Below are positions 31,779 to 41,296 of a DNA stretch of 64,000 nucleotides, piece by piece. Made by a program: the position numbers and the translations under genes. Below the pieces are notes generated by a model. It was not told the DNA's origin and searched no databases. It worked only from the letters and a program-made list of their open reading frames with translations. Numbering within the stretch: the stretch's first letter is position 1; each line of letters opens with the position of its first letter. Source of the DNA: an uncultured Candidatus Actinomarina sp. (GTDB lineage Bacteria > Actinomycetota > Acidimicrobiia > Actinomarinales > Actinomarinaceae); NCBI GenBank assembly GCA_902526825.1, contig CABZMN010000003.1, positions 1 through 64,000 on the forward strand. The letters are read 5' to 3'.

Positions 31779-32719
31779 ATAATTTAAATATACTTTTGAT
31801 TGGACTTGGCAACATGGGTAAAGTTCATAAAAGAATCATTGAAAATTCAAGGAATGTTTCATTAGTTGGTATTTTAGATAACTCTTTTAATGAAAATTTA
31901 TCTGTTAATAATAAAATTAAACGATATAACAAACTTAACCAAATTAATTTTGAGAACGAAAAAATTGATGGTGTTGTGATTTCTTCTACAACTGCTTCTC
32001 ACTATGCTTTAGCAAAAAAAATGTTGGACTTAAATATACCTGTATTAATTGAAAAACCAGTATCAACAAAAATAGGTGAGGTAATTGATTTAGTTAATAT
32101 CTCTAAAAAAAAGAATACAGTACTTCGAGCTGGACTAATTGAAATTTATAATCCAATATTTGCACATATTAAGAAATTAAATCTCAAAGATATAATATCT
32201 ATAAACGCTTTCAGGCATTCTCAGCAAATTGGTAAAGAAAGAAAATTAGAAGATGTAATACATGATTTAGCCCTTCATGATATTTCTGTTTTGTTTTATC
32301 TATTTGATGATATTAATTTAAATATTTCTGGAAAATTGACATCCTATAAAAATAAAACGATTGAAAGTTCTGAATTACTTTTAAATCACAATAAAATGAA
32401 CATCTTCATTTCCTCATCAAGACAGTCACAGTTAAAGATTAGAAAATGGAATATACTTACTTCTAATGCACTATATCAAATTGATTTAATCGAAAAAAGA
32501 TTAGACATCTATAAGTCAGGAAAAGTAAAATTTCCTAATTCAAATTTAATAAGTGAAAAATCAAATTTATCAACACTGTCTTTTGCTAATCATCCAGAAA
32601 CAGCCCAAATTCAATTTGATGCATTCATTTCAAATGTAATTGATTCAAAAGTTGACAATGAGCATCTTAATATTTTAAAAAAATCACATGAATTTGTTTC
32701 TCAAGTTCACAATAATTAA
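31775..32719 (+). CDS. Gfo/Idh/MocA family oxidoreductase (WbpB-like)
   Basis: 314 residues, GTG start. N-terminal Rossmann G-L-G-N-M-G-K-V-H-K (about 11-20), V-I-S-S-T-T-A-S-H-Y (about 69-78), I-E-K-P-V-S (about 95-100) and H-D-L-A-L-H-D-I (about 163-170). In context it is the 3-dehydrogenase (WbpB) that supplies the 3-keto sugar to the aminotransferase. It is overlapped by the aminotransferase and followed directly by a membrane protein. Confidence 0.8.
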   Translation: MNNLNILLIGLGNMGKVHKRIIENSRNVSLVGILDNSFNENLSVNNKIKRYNKLNQINFENEKIDGVVISSTTASHYALAKKMLDLNIPVLIEKPVSTKIGEVIDLVNISKKKNTVLRAGLIEIYNPIFAHIKKLNLKDIISINAFRHSQQIGKERKLEDVIHDLALHDISVLFYLFDDINLNISGKLTSYKNKTIESSELLLNHNKMNIFISSSRQSQLKIRKWNILTSNALYQIDLIEKRLDIYKSGKVKFPNSNLISEKSNLSTLSFANHPETAQIQFDAFISNVIDSKVDNEHLNILKKSHEFVSQVHNN

Positions 32720-34165
32720 ATGAAATATATTGTTGAACAAACTAAAGAAAATTTATTAATACTTATTTTATTTATTCCACTGACAGTAAATTTACTTTTT
32801 AATATTGTGAGTGATTTTTCAATAATTGATAATTTATCTATTGAAAATTTAATTAATTTAATATCATTTGCCTTAGGTTCGATCTTTTACTTAAGTCTGT
32901 TTAGTAAATTAAATGAATATTTAAATATTGGATCTATTTCATTAACTGCAACATATTTTTTGATAAGTTATTTTTTGTTTGATTCCTTACTTCTTTTTGT
33001 TTCTAAAGAATTATTATTTTCTACAAGTTTTTTTATTGTTAGTGCTATTTGGATATTTGTACTCTTATTTAAAAAAATAAAAAGTATGGATTTAATAAGG
33101 ATTGCATCTTCTTATTTTTTATTTAGATTCTTTAATAATCGATTCTTCAACGTTCTATCAAACAACGGAACTTATGAAGAACTAAATACAGATGTTCCTG
33201 GCCAGTGGAAAGAACTTGCGACAATGATATATAATGAAAACTATTTCTTTTCATGGATTAACAATCCTTTAAGTGGTCAAGGATTGTTAATAAGTTATAT
33301 TCAATCTCTCTTATTAAAAATTAATTTTAATCACGAAAGTTTTATATTCATAAAAACTAATTACAACTTTCTATTATTTTTTACATTCTTACTTATATTT
33401 GATCTAAAAATTCAGAAAAAAAATAAAATTATTTCTTGTGTTGGATTGACAGTGTTTTTAATCAATAATGAGTGGCTTTACTACTTATTAGCAAATTCTT
33501 TAATGCTAGAAGGTATTGTAAGTTTTTTCTTTGGTGTTTATGTCTATTACTATCTTTTCTATTTGAGGAAAAATACAATTCATTCACTGTTTTTCTTTTT
33601 ATGTTTTGGAAGCCTTATTCTATCTAAAAATTTTGTTAGTTTACTAGTGTTGGGTATCGTAATTTTATCATTGCTCTTTATTAGAAAAAATAAGTATGTA
33701 ATATTTGGAATCATACCTTATTTTACTTCTTTGATTTATGAGAGTGTTTATACTTCTGAAGTTAAATCATGGGCACATACAGATGAAATAAATTTTGAAA
33801 GTTTATTTTTTGATTTGTTACTTTTTAGAGATTTAAAAATTGTTAATGTAATAAATATAATTAATGAATTCTTAATTGATAAACCTACAAGCTATCTCTT
33901 CATATTATTTTTTCTATCGAGTGTATTTTCATTTCTAAAAACTAATAAAAAATTTGATTATATATGTTTAAGTTTATTAATTGTTTTTATAAACTATCTT
34001 CTCGTAAATGTACTGTACATATCTTATTGGCAAGATATGGAGTACAAATCATCATATAGATATATTGTAAATACTTTTCATATTGTGTTCATAACATTAT
34101 GTATTAATCTAAATAATTTTGAAGTTTTATCAAAAAATAAACAAAATAGTTTTAAGATTTTATAA
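32720..34165 (+). CDS. Polytopic membrane protein, GT-C-like
   Basis: 481 residues with about 11 hydrophobic helices. A large loop after about residue 140 (E-L-N-T-D-V-P-G-Q-W-K) with acidic residues is of the kind seen in GT-C glycosyltransferases that use lipid-linked sugars, but no family signature is clear; it might also be a glycan polymerase. It starts at the base after the oxidoreductase stop, in one operon. The 3' end overlaps the convergent gene by 14 bp. Confidence 0.55.
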   Translation: MKYIVEQTKENLLILILFIPLTVNLLFNIVSDFSIIDNLSIENLINLISFALGSIFYLSLFSKLNEYLNIGSISLTATYFLISYFLFDSLLLFVSKELLFSTSFFIVSAIWIFVLLFKKIKSMDLIRIASSYFLFRFFNNRFFNVLSNNGTYEELNTDVPGQWKELATMIYNENYFFSWINNPLSGQGLLISYIQSLLLKINFNHESFIFIKTNYNFLLFFTFLLIFDLKIQKKNKIISCVGLTVFLINNEWLYYLLANSLMLEGIVSFFFGVYVYYYLFYLRKNTIHSLFFFLCFGSLILSKNFVSLLVLGIVILSLLFIRKNKYVIFGIIPYFTSLIYESVYTSEVKSWAHTDEINFESLFFDLLLFRDLKIVNVINIINEFLIDKPTSYLFILFFLSSVFSFLKTNKKFDYICLSLLIVFINYLLVNVLYISYWQDMEYKSSYRYIVNTFHIVFITLCINLNNFEVLSKNKQNSFKIL

Positions 34166-34925
34166 CTTTACTCATTTTGAATTTGTTCTTGTGTGACAAA
34201 TGAATATATTTTACGTCATCTAAAAGATTTATTTTCACATTCTTAAAATTTAAAACACTTCCAATAATTGGTAAATCGCCCCATCTGTGGATTATTTGTA
34301 AATCATTATTTGCAACTTTTTGTAAGGCATTATTAATTTCAGTTTCGTTCCAAAAAGAAATTTTTGAAATATAAAAATTTGTGTACGGAAATTTATTATT
34401 GTAAAAATTTTTATTGTTGGTTTGGAATGTATTCATTAGTTCATCTGGAAGGCTTTGATTTGTATATTTATGTGTTTCATTGCTAAATCTGACAGTACCA
34501 AAAACAAAATCATTATTTAGATTATTTATAATATTCATATTAAATCTTTTTACCATCACATCTTCGTCAATTCTGATGAGATAGTCATAATCTTTAATGT
34601 ATTTCCAAATATGCAAAAAGTTAAATTTACACATTAATCTATATCCAATTCCAAAACGTTCAAGATCAGGTATTTTTTCAATTAATTTTTGGTCGTAATG
34701 AAAATCATCAGATACGTTTATAAAATTTATATTTTTGGGAGATTTGGTATTTATAAAACTTTGATCTTCTTTACTGATATTACCTTCATGAAACAATATT
34801 TGATCTATTTTATATTCAGTTTTAGAGGTAATTTTTCGAAATATATTGTTATTTCTTTTTATTAAAATTTTGTAATCTTGCTGTCTTTCGTAGCCTCTAA
34901 CTAAAGCTGCAATTACAATTTTCAT
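34152..34925 (-). CDS. GT-A glycosyltransferase, Kre2/GT15-like
   Basis: 257 residues. L-V-R-G at 8-11, then G-I-G-Y-R-L-M-C-K-F (about 92-101) and D-Y-L-I-R-I-D-E-D-V-M-V (about 113-124, the metal-binding D-E-D) follow the layout of alpha-mannosyltransferases of family GT15. H-R-W-G-D-L-P-I lies near the C-terminus. A single-gene minus block between two plus blocks. Family assignment is by motif order only. Confidence 0.6.
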   Translation of the reverse strand: MKIVIAALVRGYERQQDYKILIKRNNNIFRKITSKTEYKIDQILFHEGNISKEDQSFINTKSPKNINFINVSDDFHYDQKLIEKIPDLERFGIGYRLMCKFNFLHIWKYIKDYDYLIRIDEDVMVKRFNMNIINNLNNDFVFGTVRFSNETHKYTNQSLPDELMNTFQTNNKNFYNNKFPYTNFYISKISFWNETEINNALQKVANNDLQIIHRWGDLPIIGSVLNFKNVKINLLDDVKYIHLSHKNKFKMSKVIKS

Positions 34926-35105
34926 TTCTACTATTAACCATAATATTTAAATTTTTGAATGTGTTTAAAAATTTAATTTGATTAAAAATTTAGAATATGT
35001 TCCAAAATCAAATCCATCAAAAACATTTACTGATTTTTTATAATTAAATAACAAATAGATATTTGAATAGAATTTGTTTGGTATTTTAATTCAAAATATT
35101 CTTGA

Positions 35106-35111
35106 TATCAT
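35106..35111 (+). promoter_or_regulatory. -10 box, leaderless, GT2 operon at 35118
   Basis: TATCAT, 6 nt, GTG at 35118. This spacing supports the GTG start. Confidence 0.45.
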
Positions 35112-35117
35112 AAAAAT

Positions 35118-36077
35118 GTGTTTACTTTAATAGTCCTTGCTTATAATGAAGAAAAATATATTGAAAAAACAATAAGAGAGTCTTTTAACCATTTTGATGA
35201 AGTAATTATTGTAAATGATTCAAGTAAAGATGAAACCTTAAAAATAATTAACGAACTTGAGCTTAAAGATTTTAATAATTTAAAAATAATTAATAACAAT
35301 AAAAATATAGGTGCAGGAAAATCATTTTTGAATGCAATTAAAGAACTTGATCTAAATAAGACCGATTACGTCATAAAAATTGATGGAGACAATCAATTTA
35401 AAATAGATGATATTTTGAAATTAAAAAAGGTTGCAAAAGATAATAAAATCGATTTCCTAAAGTGTGATAGGTTCTGGGAAGAAGGAATAGAAGGGAATAT
35501 ACCAATAATAAGATTTATTGGTAACGCCTTTGCTTCATTCTTGCTAAAACTATCTACTTCGAATTGGAAACTTAATGATCCTTTAAACGGTTTATTCTTG
35601 ATTTCTAGTAAAGCATTGAGAAACTTCGATCTTCCAAAAATTTTTTATAGATATGGATATCCATTTTTTCTATCCGTTTACTTTTCAAATTTATCAATAG
35701 AAAAAAATTTTAAAATTGGACAAATTAAAAACACTGTCACATACCGAGATGAGAAAAGTAATCTTAAAGCACTTACGATGTTGTTCAAATTATTGTTCTA
35801 TACTTTAAAAACTTTAGTAACAAAAATTAAAATAAAAATGAAATATTCTAAGCTTCAAATGTCAGGAATATTAGACTTTTTTAGTTTATGTTCATTTGCA
35901 ACTTTTTGTTATTCTTTTACAAGATTTATTCAAATTAGATATTTTGATTATTATGCTTCACAGGCGACTTGGTTTCTAGTTACTTTGATATTCTTTACAA
36001 TAAGCATTGGATTAATATATACCTCACAAAAAATTGAGTATGAATTAAAACTTTCTAATTTTTACAATGAAGACTAA
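35118..36077 (+). CDS. GT2 glycosyltransferase with C-terminal membrane helices
   Basis: 319 residues. V-L-A-Y-N-E-E-K-Y (about 6-14), N-D-S-S-K-D-E-T (about 35-42), K-I-D-G-D-N-Q-F (about 92-99) and a dolichol-phosphate-sugar-synthase-like fold, then two C-terminal helices (about 250-300). Probably makes or uses a polyprenyl-phosphate sugar donor for the GT-C-like protein that follows with an 11 bp overlap. Confidence 0.75.
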   Translation: MFTLIVLAYNEEKYIEKTIRESFNHFDEVIIVNDSSKDETLKIINELELKDFNNLKIINNNKNIGAGKSFLNAIKELDLNKTDYVIKIDGDNQFKIDDILKLKKVAKDNKIDFLKCDRFWEEGIEGNIPIIRFIGNAFASFLLKLSTSNWKLNDPLNGLFLISSKALRNFDLPKIFYRYGYPFFLSVYFSNLSIEKNFKIGQIKNTVTYRDEKSNLKALTMLFKLLFYTLKTLVTKIKIKMKYSKLQMSGILDFFSLCSFATFCYSFTRFIQIRYFDYYASQATWFLVTLIFFTISIGLIYTSQKIEYELKLSNFYNED

Positions 36078-37659
36078 AAAAAAATATTTAATAATATTTT
36101 GTTTTACAGTTCTATTTCTCTTTTTTTTAAAAATTGACTTTAGATTTGAAAACTCTGTTAATTGTTGTGGCGATGATCATGATTACTATATTCATTCTGA
36201 AACTATTGCATTAGATAGAGATCTTGATTATGCAAACCAACTAAAGGGTAATGAGGATAAGAGATTCAATGTAAATGGAAAAATCGCACCAACAGGATTT
36301 ATCGGAACAGGAATACTTGCAGCACCTTTTACTTTTTTTGGAAATTTCATTGATCAAATACTGAGTGGTTCAGATGAAAAGTCAACAGAACTATTGAATT
36401 ATAGATTATTGTTTTATTCCTTATCATCAATCACTTATTTTTTTGGAAGTATTCTACTGACAAAAAAGACATTTGAAATATTGAAATTTGATACAAAAAT
36501 TTATGAGATAGCCTTAATTTACTTTGGCTCAGGTGTTTCATATTTTGCATTTGAAAGATTTAGCATGTCTCATGTTTATGAAGTCTTTTGTGCTTCATTA
36601 CTTATTTACCTTTGTTGTAAATTTTATACCTCAAAAGATAAGAATTTAATTGCATTTTGTATTCCTATTATCCTAATGCTTGGGCTTTCAGTTAGATGGG
36701 TAAATTATTTCTTATTTTTAATTCCAATAATTTCTAAAGGTTTTATTAGCAAAAAAACAATTAATAATATTTCATTGTTTAAGAATAATTATTTTAAATT
36801 ATCATTACTTCTTTCTTCGGGTTTGTTCCTGCTTCATACAAATATCTTATATGGAAGATATACCTTTAATCCTCAATTTGTTTATCAAACAAGTAATCAG
36901 ATCAGTAATTTTGTTGAGAGTAGTTCAAGTCTAATTAATTTCTTTTCAGTAAATATAGTTAATATTTTCAAAATTTTTTTTACCCAAGAATTTGGGATTT
37001 TTTGGTTTTCTCCGATTCTTTTTCTTTCTATATTTGTTTTAATATTTAAATTTTTTGATAAAAGCTTTTTAAATCTTAAAATAAAGTTTCTTATATTTTT
37101 AAGTTTTGCTCAAATTATCGGAATTGTTCTTTTATGGAAATCTACAGCCTCATCTTATGGATTTAGATACTTGTATTGTTTACTTCCTGTTTCCTTAATT
37201 CTTGTTTACAAACTTATGAACGAAGGTAATTATATTTTTTTAAGATATTATCTAATTTTATTTTCAATATTTTCAGCTACCTCTGTGATGTTTTTTGAAG
37301 CTAATCTTTTAACACAACTATCAACATCTGAAGTGGTTAATTCATTTGGAAGAACTTTAAAATATAGTCAACCTTTTTATTTATCAGGTTTATTGAGTTC
37401 TTTTTTCGAACTGGATAGTTACTTAAAGATATTTACAACTAGTTTTTTTGGAGCAATAATTTTTAAATTGTCTTTTTTAATATTTGGAAAATTAAATTTT
37501 ATTAATTTTTTAGATAATTTTGGTTTGCCAACTGAAGATGAGAGATTTACACAATTTATTTACGACATTGAATCTATATCAATATACAAGTTTTTAATAA
37601 TTTTTGTATATATTTTAATTGTATCGTCTTTACTTATGAGAATTAATAATGAAAAGTAA
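36067..37659 (+). CDS. Large polytopic membrane protein, GT-C/GT39-like
   Basis: 530 residues with about 11 helices. After the first helix comes C-C-G-D-D-H-D-Y-Y (about 38-46), an acidic loop typical of lipid-sugar-dependent GT-C enzymes (PMT/ArnT-like). The next gene overlaps by 11 bp, the previous by 11 bp. A lipid-linked sugar donor from the preceding GT2 is a natural substrate; inferred. Confidence 0.55.
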   Translation: MKTKKKYLIIFCFTVLFLFFLKIDFRFENSVNCCGDDHDYYIHSETIALDRDLDYANQLKGNEDKRFNVNGKIAPTGFIGTGILAAPFTFFGNFIDQILSGSDEKSTELLNYRLLFYSLSSITYFFGSILLTKKTFEILKFDTKIYEIALIYFGSGVSYFAFERFSMSHVYEVFCASLLIYLCCKFYTSKDKNLIAFCIPIILMLGLSVRWVNYFLFLIPIISKGFISKKTINNISLFKNNYFKLSLLLSSGLFLLHTNILYGRYTFNPQFVYQTSNQISNFVESSSSLINFFSVNIVNIFKIFFTQEFGIFWFSPILFLSIFVLIFKFFDKSFLNLKIKFLIFLSFAQIIGIVLLWKSTASSYGFRYLYCLLPVSLILVYKLMNEGNYIFLRYYLILFSIFSATSVMFFEANLLTQLSTSEVVNSFGRTLKYSQPFYLSGLLSSFFELDSYLKIFTTSFFGAIIFKLSFLIFGKLNFINFLDNFGLPTEDERFTQFIYDIESISIYKFLIIFVYILIVSSLLMRINNEK

Positions 37660-38566
37660 CATATCAAAATCTTTATCCTTGTTTTCATTAATTATTATTA
37701 GTTTTTATTTGATTAATAATCCTTCAAGCTACGAAGCTCTTATAAAAATAAATACTGGAACAATAATAATAATTGTTTCAGTGAAATTTTTTACACTATT
37801 ATTAAACTCCTTATTTAATTTTCAACTATTGAAAGTATTTAGATTAAAATTAAGGATTTTTGAAGCTATTTATCTATCATCATTGACTTTTGTTGGTAAT
37901 TTTTACCTCCCTGGAAAATCTGGAGCAAGCCTTCGTCTTTTATATTTAAATAAAAAATATAATTTTAAATCACCTGAGCTTACTTCAATATTTTTCTATT
38001 TTGTTTTTATAACTACATTTTTAAGTTCTTTCTTTGGTTTGATATCTTTGCTTCTAATTAATAATCAAAATATAATATTAAAAATTGGATCATTATCAAT
38101 CTTAAGTATTATTTTTATATCATCTTTTTATATTTTGAAAAAGAATTATGCTCTTAAAAACTTTCCAAAATCAAAAATTAGCCAGTGGGTGAATGAAACA
38201 AAGAAAAATTGGAATATTTTATCTTCTGAGCAGAATCTACTGCTTAAACTTGTGACTATAACCGGAGTAAATTTTTTTCTTTTTGCAACCGAGATTGCGA
38301 TCATATTTAATTATTTGTTTAAAGATTTAGCAATTTTAGAAATTTTATATTACAACTCCCTTTCAGTTTTTTCTTCTTTGCTTAGCATTACTCCAGCATC
38401 ATTAGGGATTAAAGAGTTTATAATTCTAATTTCTAATGATCTATTAGGTGTCAGTTTGGAAAATTTAATTTCAGTTTTAATAATTGAGAGAGCAATAAGT
38501 ATAGTTTTTTCGATAATTCCATTATTTTTTATATTTGTAAATTCGTTGACACAAAAACCAAATTAA
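37649..38566 (+). CDS. AglD/UPF0104-type membrane protein
   Basis: 305 residues with eight helices. Y-L-P-G-K-S-G-A-S-L-R (about 87-97) and I-T-P-A-S-L-G-I-K-E (about 248-257) match the lysylphosphatidylglycerol-synthase membrane-region family. Members next to GT2/GT-C genes are thought to help move or transfer lipid-linked sugars. Last gene of a three-gene run. Confidence 0.72.
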   Translation: MKSNISKSLSLFSLIIISFYLINNPSSYEALIKINTGTIIIIVSVKFFTLLLNSLFNFQLLKVFRLKLRIFEAIYLSSLTFVGNFYLPGKSGASLRLLYLNKKYNFKSPELTSIFFYFVFITTFLSSFFGLISLLLINNQNIILKIGSLSILSIIFISSFYILKKNYALKNFPKSKISQWVNETKKNWNILSSEQNLLLKLVTITGVNFFLFATEIAIIFNYLFKDLAILEILYYNSLSVFSSLLSITPASLGIKEFIILISNDLLGVSLENLISVLIIERAISIVFSIIPLFFIFVNSLTQKPN

Positions 38567-38608
38567 CATTTTGAGAAATTTATTGTTTTTTCTGTATAAA
38601 TTGGATAT

Positions 38609-39322
38609 ATGAAACTTAAAATACCGGTTGATCTGGTTACTATAAATTGCAACATGGTTGAAGAAGGAGTTAAAGCTTTAGAATATTCTTCAAAATACAT
38701 TGAATTTAATAATGTATTTTTACTAAGTGATCAAACTATTTCAGGAAATTTTGATTTAATATCAATAAAAAAAATTAGAGATGTTGAAGATTATAACAAT
38801 GAAATTTTAAACTTATCAAAGCATATAAAGTCAGAATATGTACTAATCATTCAACATGATGGACATGTTATAAATTATAAAAAATGGGATGACCTTTTTT
38901 TAAAATTTGATTACATCGGTGCACCATGGCCTAATAGTAAAAAATGGAATGAAAGATGGAAATATTACCCAAAAGAGATGGAAGAAAAAATATTGAAAAA
39001 TCTTAATTTAAATCGAATAGGAAACGGTGGTTTTAGTTTGAGAAGTAAAAAGTTTTTAGATTATTCTCGAAGCTATAAAGAGGTGGACGGGGCACCAGAA
39101 GATATCTTCTTAAATATTCTAAATTTTGATAAAGCATTTGAATATGGAATTAAATATCCTGATGTAAAAACTGCTATTTCATTTTCATATGAAATACCTT
39201 TAAAAGGAAAAAATTTAGAAAAAGAAAAACGATTTCATTTCTATAATATAAATAATCACTTTGGATGGCATGGAAATAAATTTATAAATAGTAATAAATT
39301 ACTAAATTTAAAAAATAATTAA
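38609..39322 (+). CDS. DUF5672-like putative glycosyltransferase
   Basis: 237 residues. I-I-Q-H-D-G-H-V (about 90-97), D-Y-I-G-A-P-W-P (about 108-115), G-N-G-G-F-S-L-R (about 145-152) and P-E-D-I-F (about 171) are the conserved points of this family. TATAAATT lies 6-8 nt before the ATG. Exact sugar unknown. Confidence 0.68.
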   Translation: MKLKIPVDLVTINCNMVEEGVKALEYSSKYIEFNNVFLLSDQTISGNFDLISIKKIRDVEDYNNEILNLSKHIKSEYVLIIQHDGHVINYKKWDDLFLKFDYIGAPWPNSKKWNERWKYYPKEMEEKILKNLNLNRIGNGGFSLRSKKFLDYSRSYKEVDGAPEDIFLNILNFDKAFEYGIKYPDVKTAISFSYEIPLKGKNLEKEKRFHFYNINNHFGWHGNKFINSNKLLNLKNN

Positions 39323-39337
39323 TTATGAGGTATTGCT

Positions 39338-40354
39338 TTGAGCATTGAAATTATAAATACATCAAAATTTGTTGAATTATCAGATTTTGTTTTTTCAGCA
39401 ATCATTGATGAAGATAGTTTCAATGCAGAATACAACAAAAATTCTTCTATTATTCAAAAAAGTACAGTTGGTAGTTCACAATTTGTATGGTTTATCCAAA
39501 ATCAATTAGATATAAAAAGTAATGACATTATATTTTGCCATGTAGAAGTTGTTGATCATTTTTTTAATCTAATTTCTAATGAGCAGGTTGAAGATATCAT
39601 ACTTATTTCGGGACAATCTGATAAAAGCATAAATAAAAAAATATTTTCTAGTAAGCCAAAAGCAATAAAACATTGGTTTTCTACAAATGTTGAGTGCATT
39701 AATGAGTTTCTACATCCAATACCTCTTGGCATTAATAATGATTACATTTCAATTTATCCAGTTGAAAACGATTTTAAAGAATTTGAATTTAGTGAGTTGA
39801 ATACTAAAAATAATAAAATATATTCGAACTTTAATGTAAACACAAGATTTATTCATAGGCATTTTACACAAAAAATATCATTTAAAAACCCAATAATTCA
39901 TTACGATGAAAAAAAATTAAATAAATTTGAATATCTAGAAAAACTAAACTCTTTTAAATATATTTTGTCACCCTGGGGTAATGGGATTGATAGTCATAGA
40001 ATTTGGGAAGCATTATATGCAAATAGTATTCCAATTGTAAAAAACAATATTGTCTTTTCAAAATTTAAATCATTACCAATTATGTTTGTAGATAATTTTA
40101 AGAACATCAAATTAACTGATCACAACAAGTTATTAGAAACAGGGTCAATGGAACTATGTGACTTTAAATACTGGAGGAAATTGATCTTTGATAAAAAATC
40201 AAAAGAAAATAATAAAGCTAAAAAGTATCTTAGATTAGATGTAATGAGTAAAAATATATTATTTATTCAGAATAGAAATAAATCAAACAAATTAAAAAGT
40301 AGAAAAAAACAATTAAAGTACTTTCTTTATCGAATCTTTAAAATAATATTCTAG
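39338..40354 (+). CDS. Exostosin-like putative glycosyltransferase
   Basis: 338 residues. TTG start supported by TGAGG 7 nt upstream. The C-terminal half has I-L-S-P-W-G-N-G-I-D-S-H-R-I-W-E-A-L (about 210-227), as in exostosin/GT47-type bacterial proteins, where D/H-R-x-W-E-A-L is the donor-site region. Fifteen bp after the DUF5672 gene. Confidence 0.62.
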   Translation: MSIEIINTSKFVELSDFVFSAIIDEDSFNAEYNKNSSIIQKSTVGSSQFVWFIQNQLDIKSNDIIFCHVEVVDHFFNLISNEQVEDIILISGQSDKSINKKIFSSKPKAIKHWFSTNVECINEFLHPIPLGINNDYISIYPVENDFKEFEFSELNTKNNKIYSNFNVNTRFIHRHFTQKISFKNPIIHYDEKKLNKFEYLEKLNSFKYILSPWGNGIDSHRIWEALYANSIPIVKNNIVFSKFKSLPIMFVDNFKNIKLTDHNKLLETGSMELCDFKYWRKLIFDKKSKENNKAKKYLRLDVMSKNILFIQNRNKSNKLKSRKKQLKYFLYRIFKIIF

Positions 40355-40357
40355 AGA

Positions 40358-41278
40358 TTAAGTTTTGTTCAATAATTTTAGAATTCTAAAAATTAATTTA
40401 TTATAAAAAGTATTTTTTAGTATCACTCTGTTCAAATATCTAGAATTAAATTTTGTATCTAATTGGACAATTTGTTTGTTAAAATTTTTTCTCTGCAAAA
40501 GACTTAATCTTACATTCAATGTCTGAATTAGGTATTTATTTTTATTTTTTGTATGTGTAGAGGATTTATGACCTAAGCCAATATTTTTTGTTAAGTTATA
40601 GTTTGGTAGAACTGAAAAATTGCGATTGATAAAGTTTGAGAAAGTTAAATCAAAAGCCCAGCTGTCTAGCTTTTGATTGAGTACGTTTTCAAAGTTGTTT
40701 AAATAATATTGTTTTTCACTATCATCACTAAAGAAATTTTTTTCAGAAATAAATTTATCTAACTTTTCTCTTGAAAGCGATTCATAATTATTCCACCTAT
40801 CATCCCAAGTAGCCCAACCCCAAATATCTGTGTATTTTGAAAATTGATGGCCATTTTGATTTTTGTAACTTGTTAAATAATTAAATCCAGAAATTAAATT
40901 AACTTTTTTTTCATCTTTATAAAGATCTAACATTTTGTCACAAAAATCAAAAAACATTTTTGAGGGTAAGATGTCGTCTTCAATAATAATCAACTTGCCA
41001 TATTTGTTTATATATTTTGAAATAGATGAAGTTACTGTCTCTTTAAGGCCTTTATTGGTATGGTTGTAATCTTTTTCAATATTTGAATTATCAAGGTTCT
41101 TATTAAAATAATTCCTTAAATAATTTACAGATTCCTCATCGTAATTTGTTTTAGGGCCATCTGAAATAATTATTAATTTGCTAGGATTACATTTCAAAAT
41201 CTTATTCAGTACTTTCAAAGTGGTATCCGTCTTATTGTAGGTTATAAAAAGGACGGGTGTATTTATTAATTTTGACAT
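40358..41278 (-). CDS. GT-A glycosyltransferase (GNT-I-like)
   Basis: 306 residues. F-I-T-Y-N-K-T-D-T-T (about 11-20), I-I-S-D-G-P-K (about 36-42), L-I-I-I-E-D-D-I-L-P-S (about 93-103, the acidic metal site) and W-G-W-A-T-W-D-D-R-W (about 150-159). The last is characteristic of a bacterial sugar-transferase family distantly similar to GNT-I. End of a four-gene minus operon. Confidence 0.7.
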   Translation of the reverse strand: MSKLINTPVLFITYNKTDTTLKVLNKILKCNPSKLIIISDGPKTNYDEESVNYLRNYFNKNLDNSNIEKDYNHTNKGLKETVTSSISKYINKYGKLIIIEDDILPSKMFFDFCDKMLDLYKDEKKVNLISGFNYLTSYKNQNGHQFSKYTDIWGWATWDDRWNNYESLSREKLDKFISEKNFFSDDSEKQYYLNNFENVLNQKLDSWAFDLTFSNFINRNFSVLPNYNLTKNIGLGHKSSTHTKNKNKYLIQTLNVRLSLLQRKNFNKQIVQLDTKFNSRYLNRVILKNTFYNKLIFRILKLLNKT

Positions 41279-41296
41279 ATCAAGGTAAATTTATTA

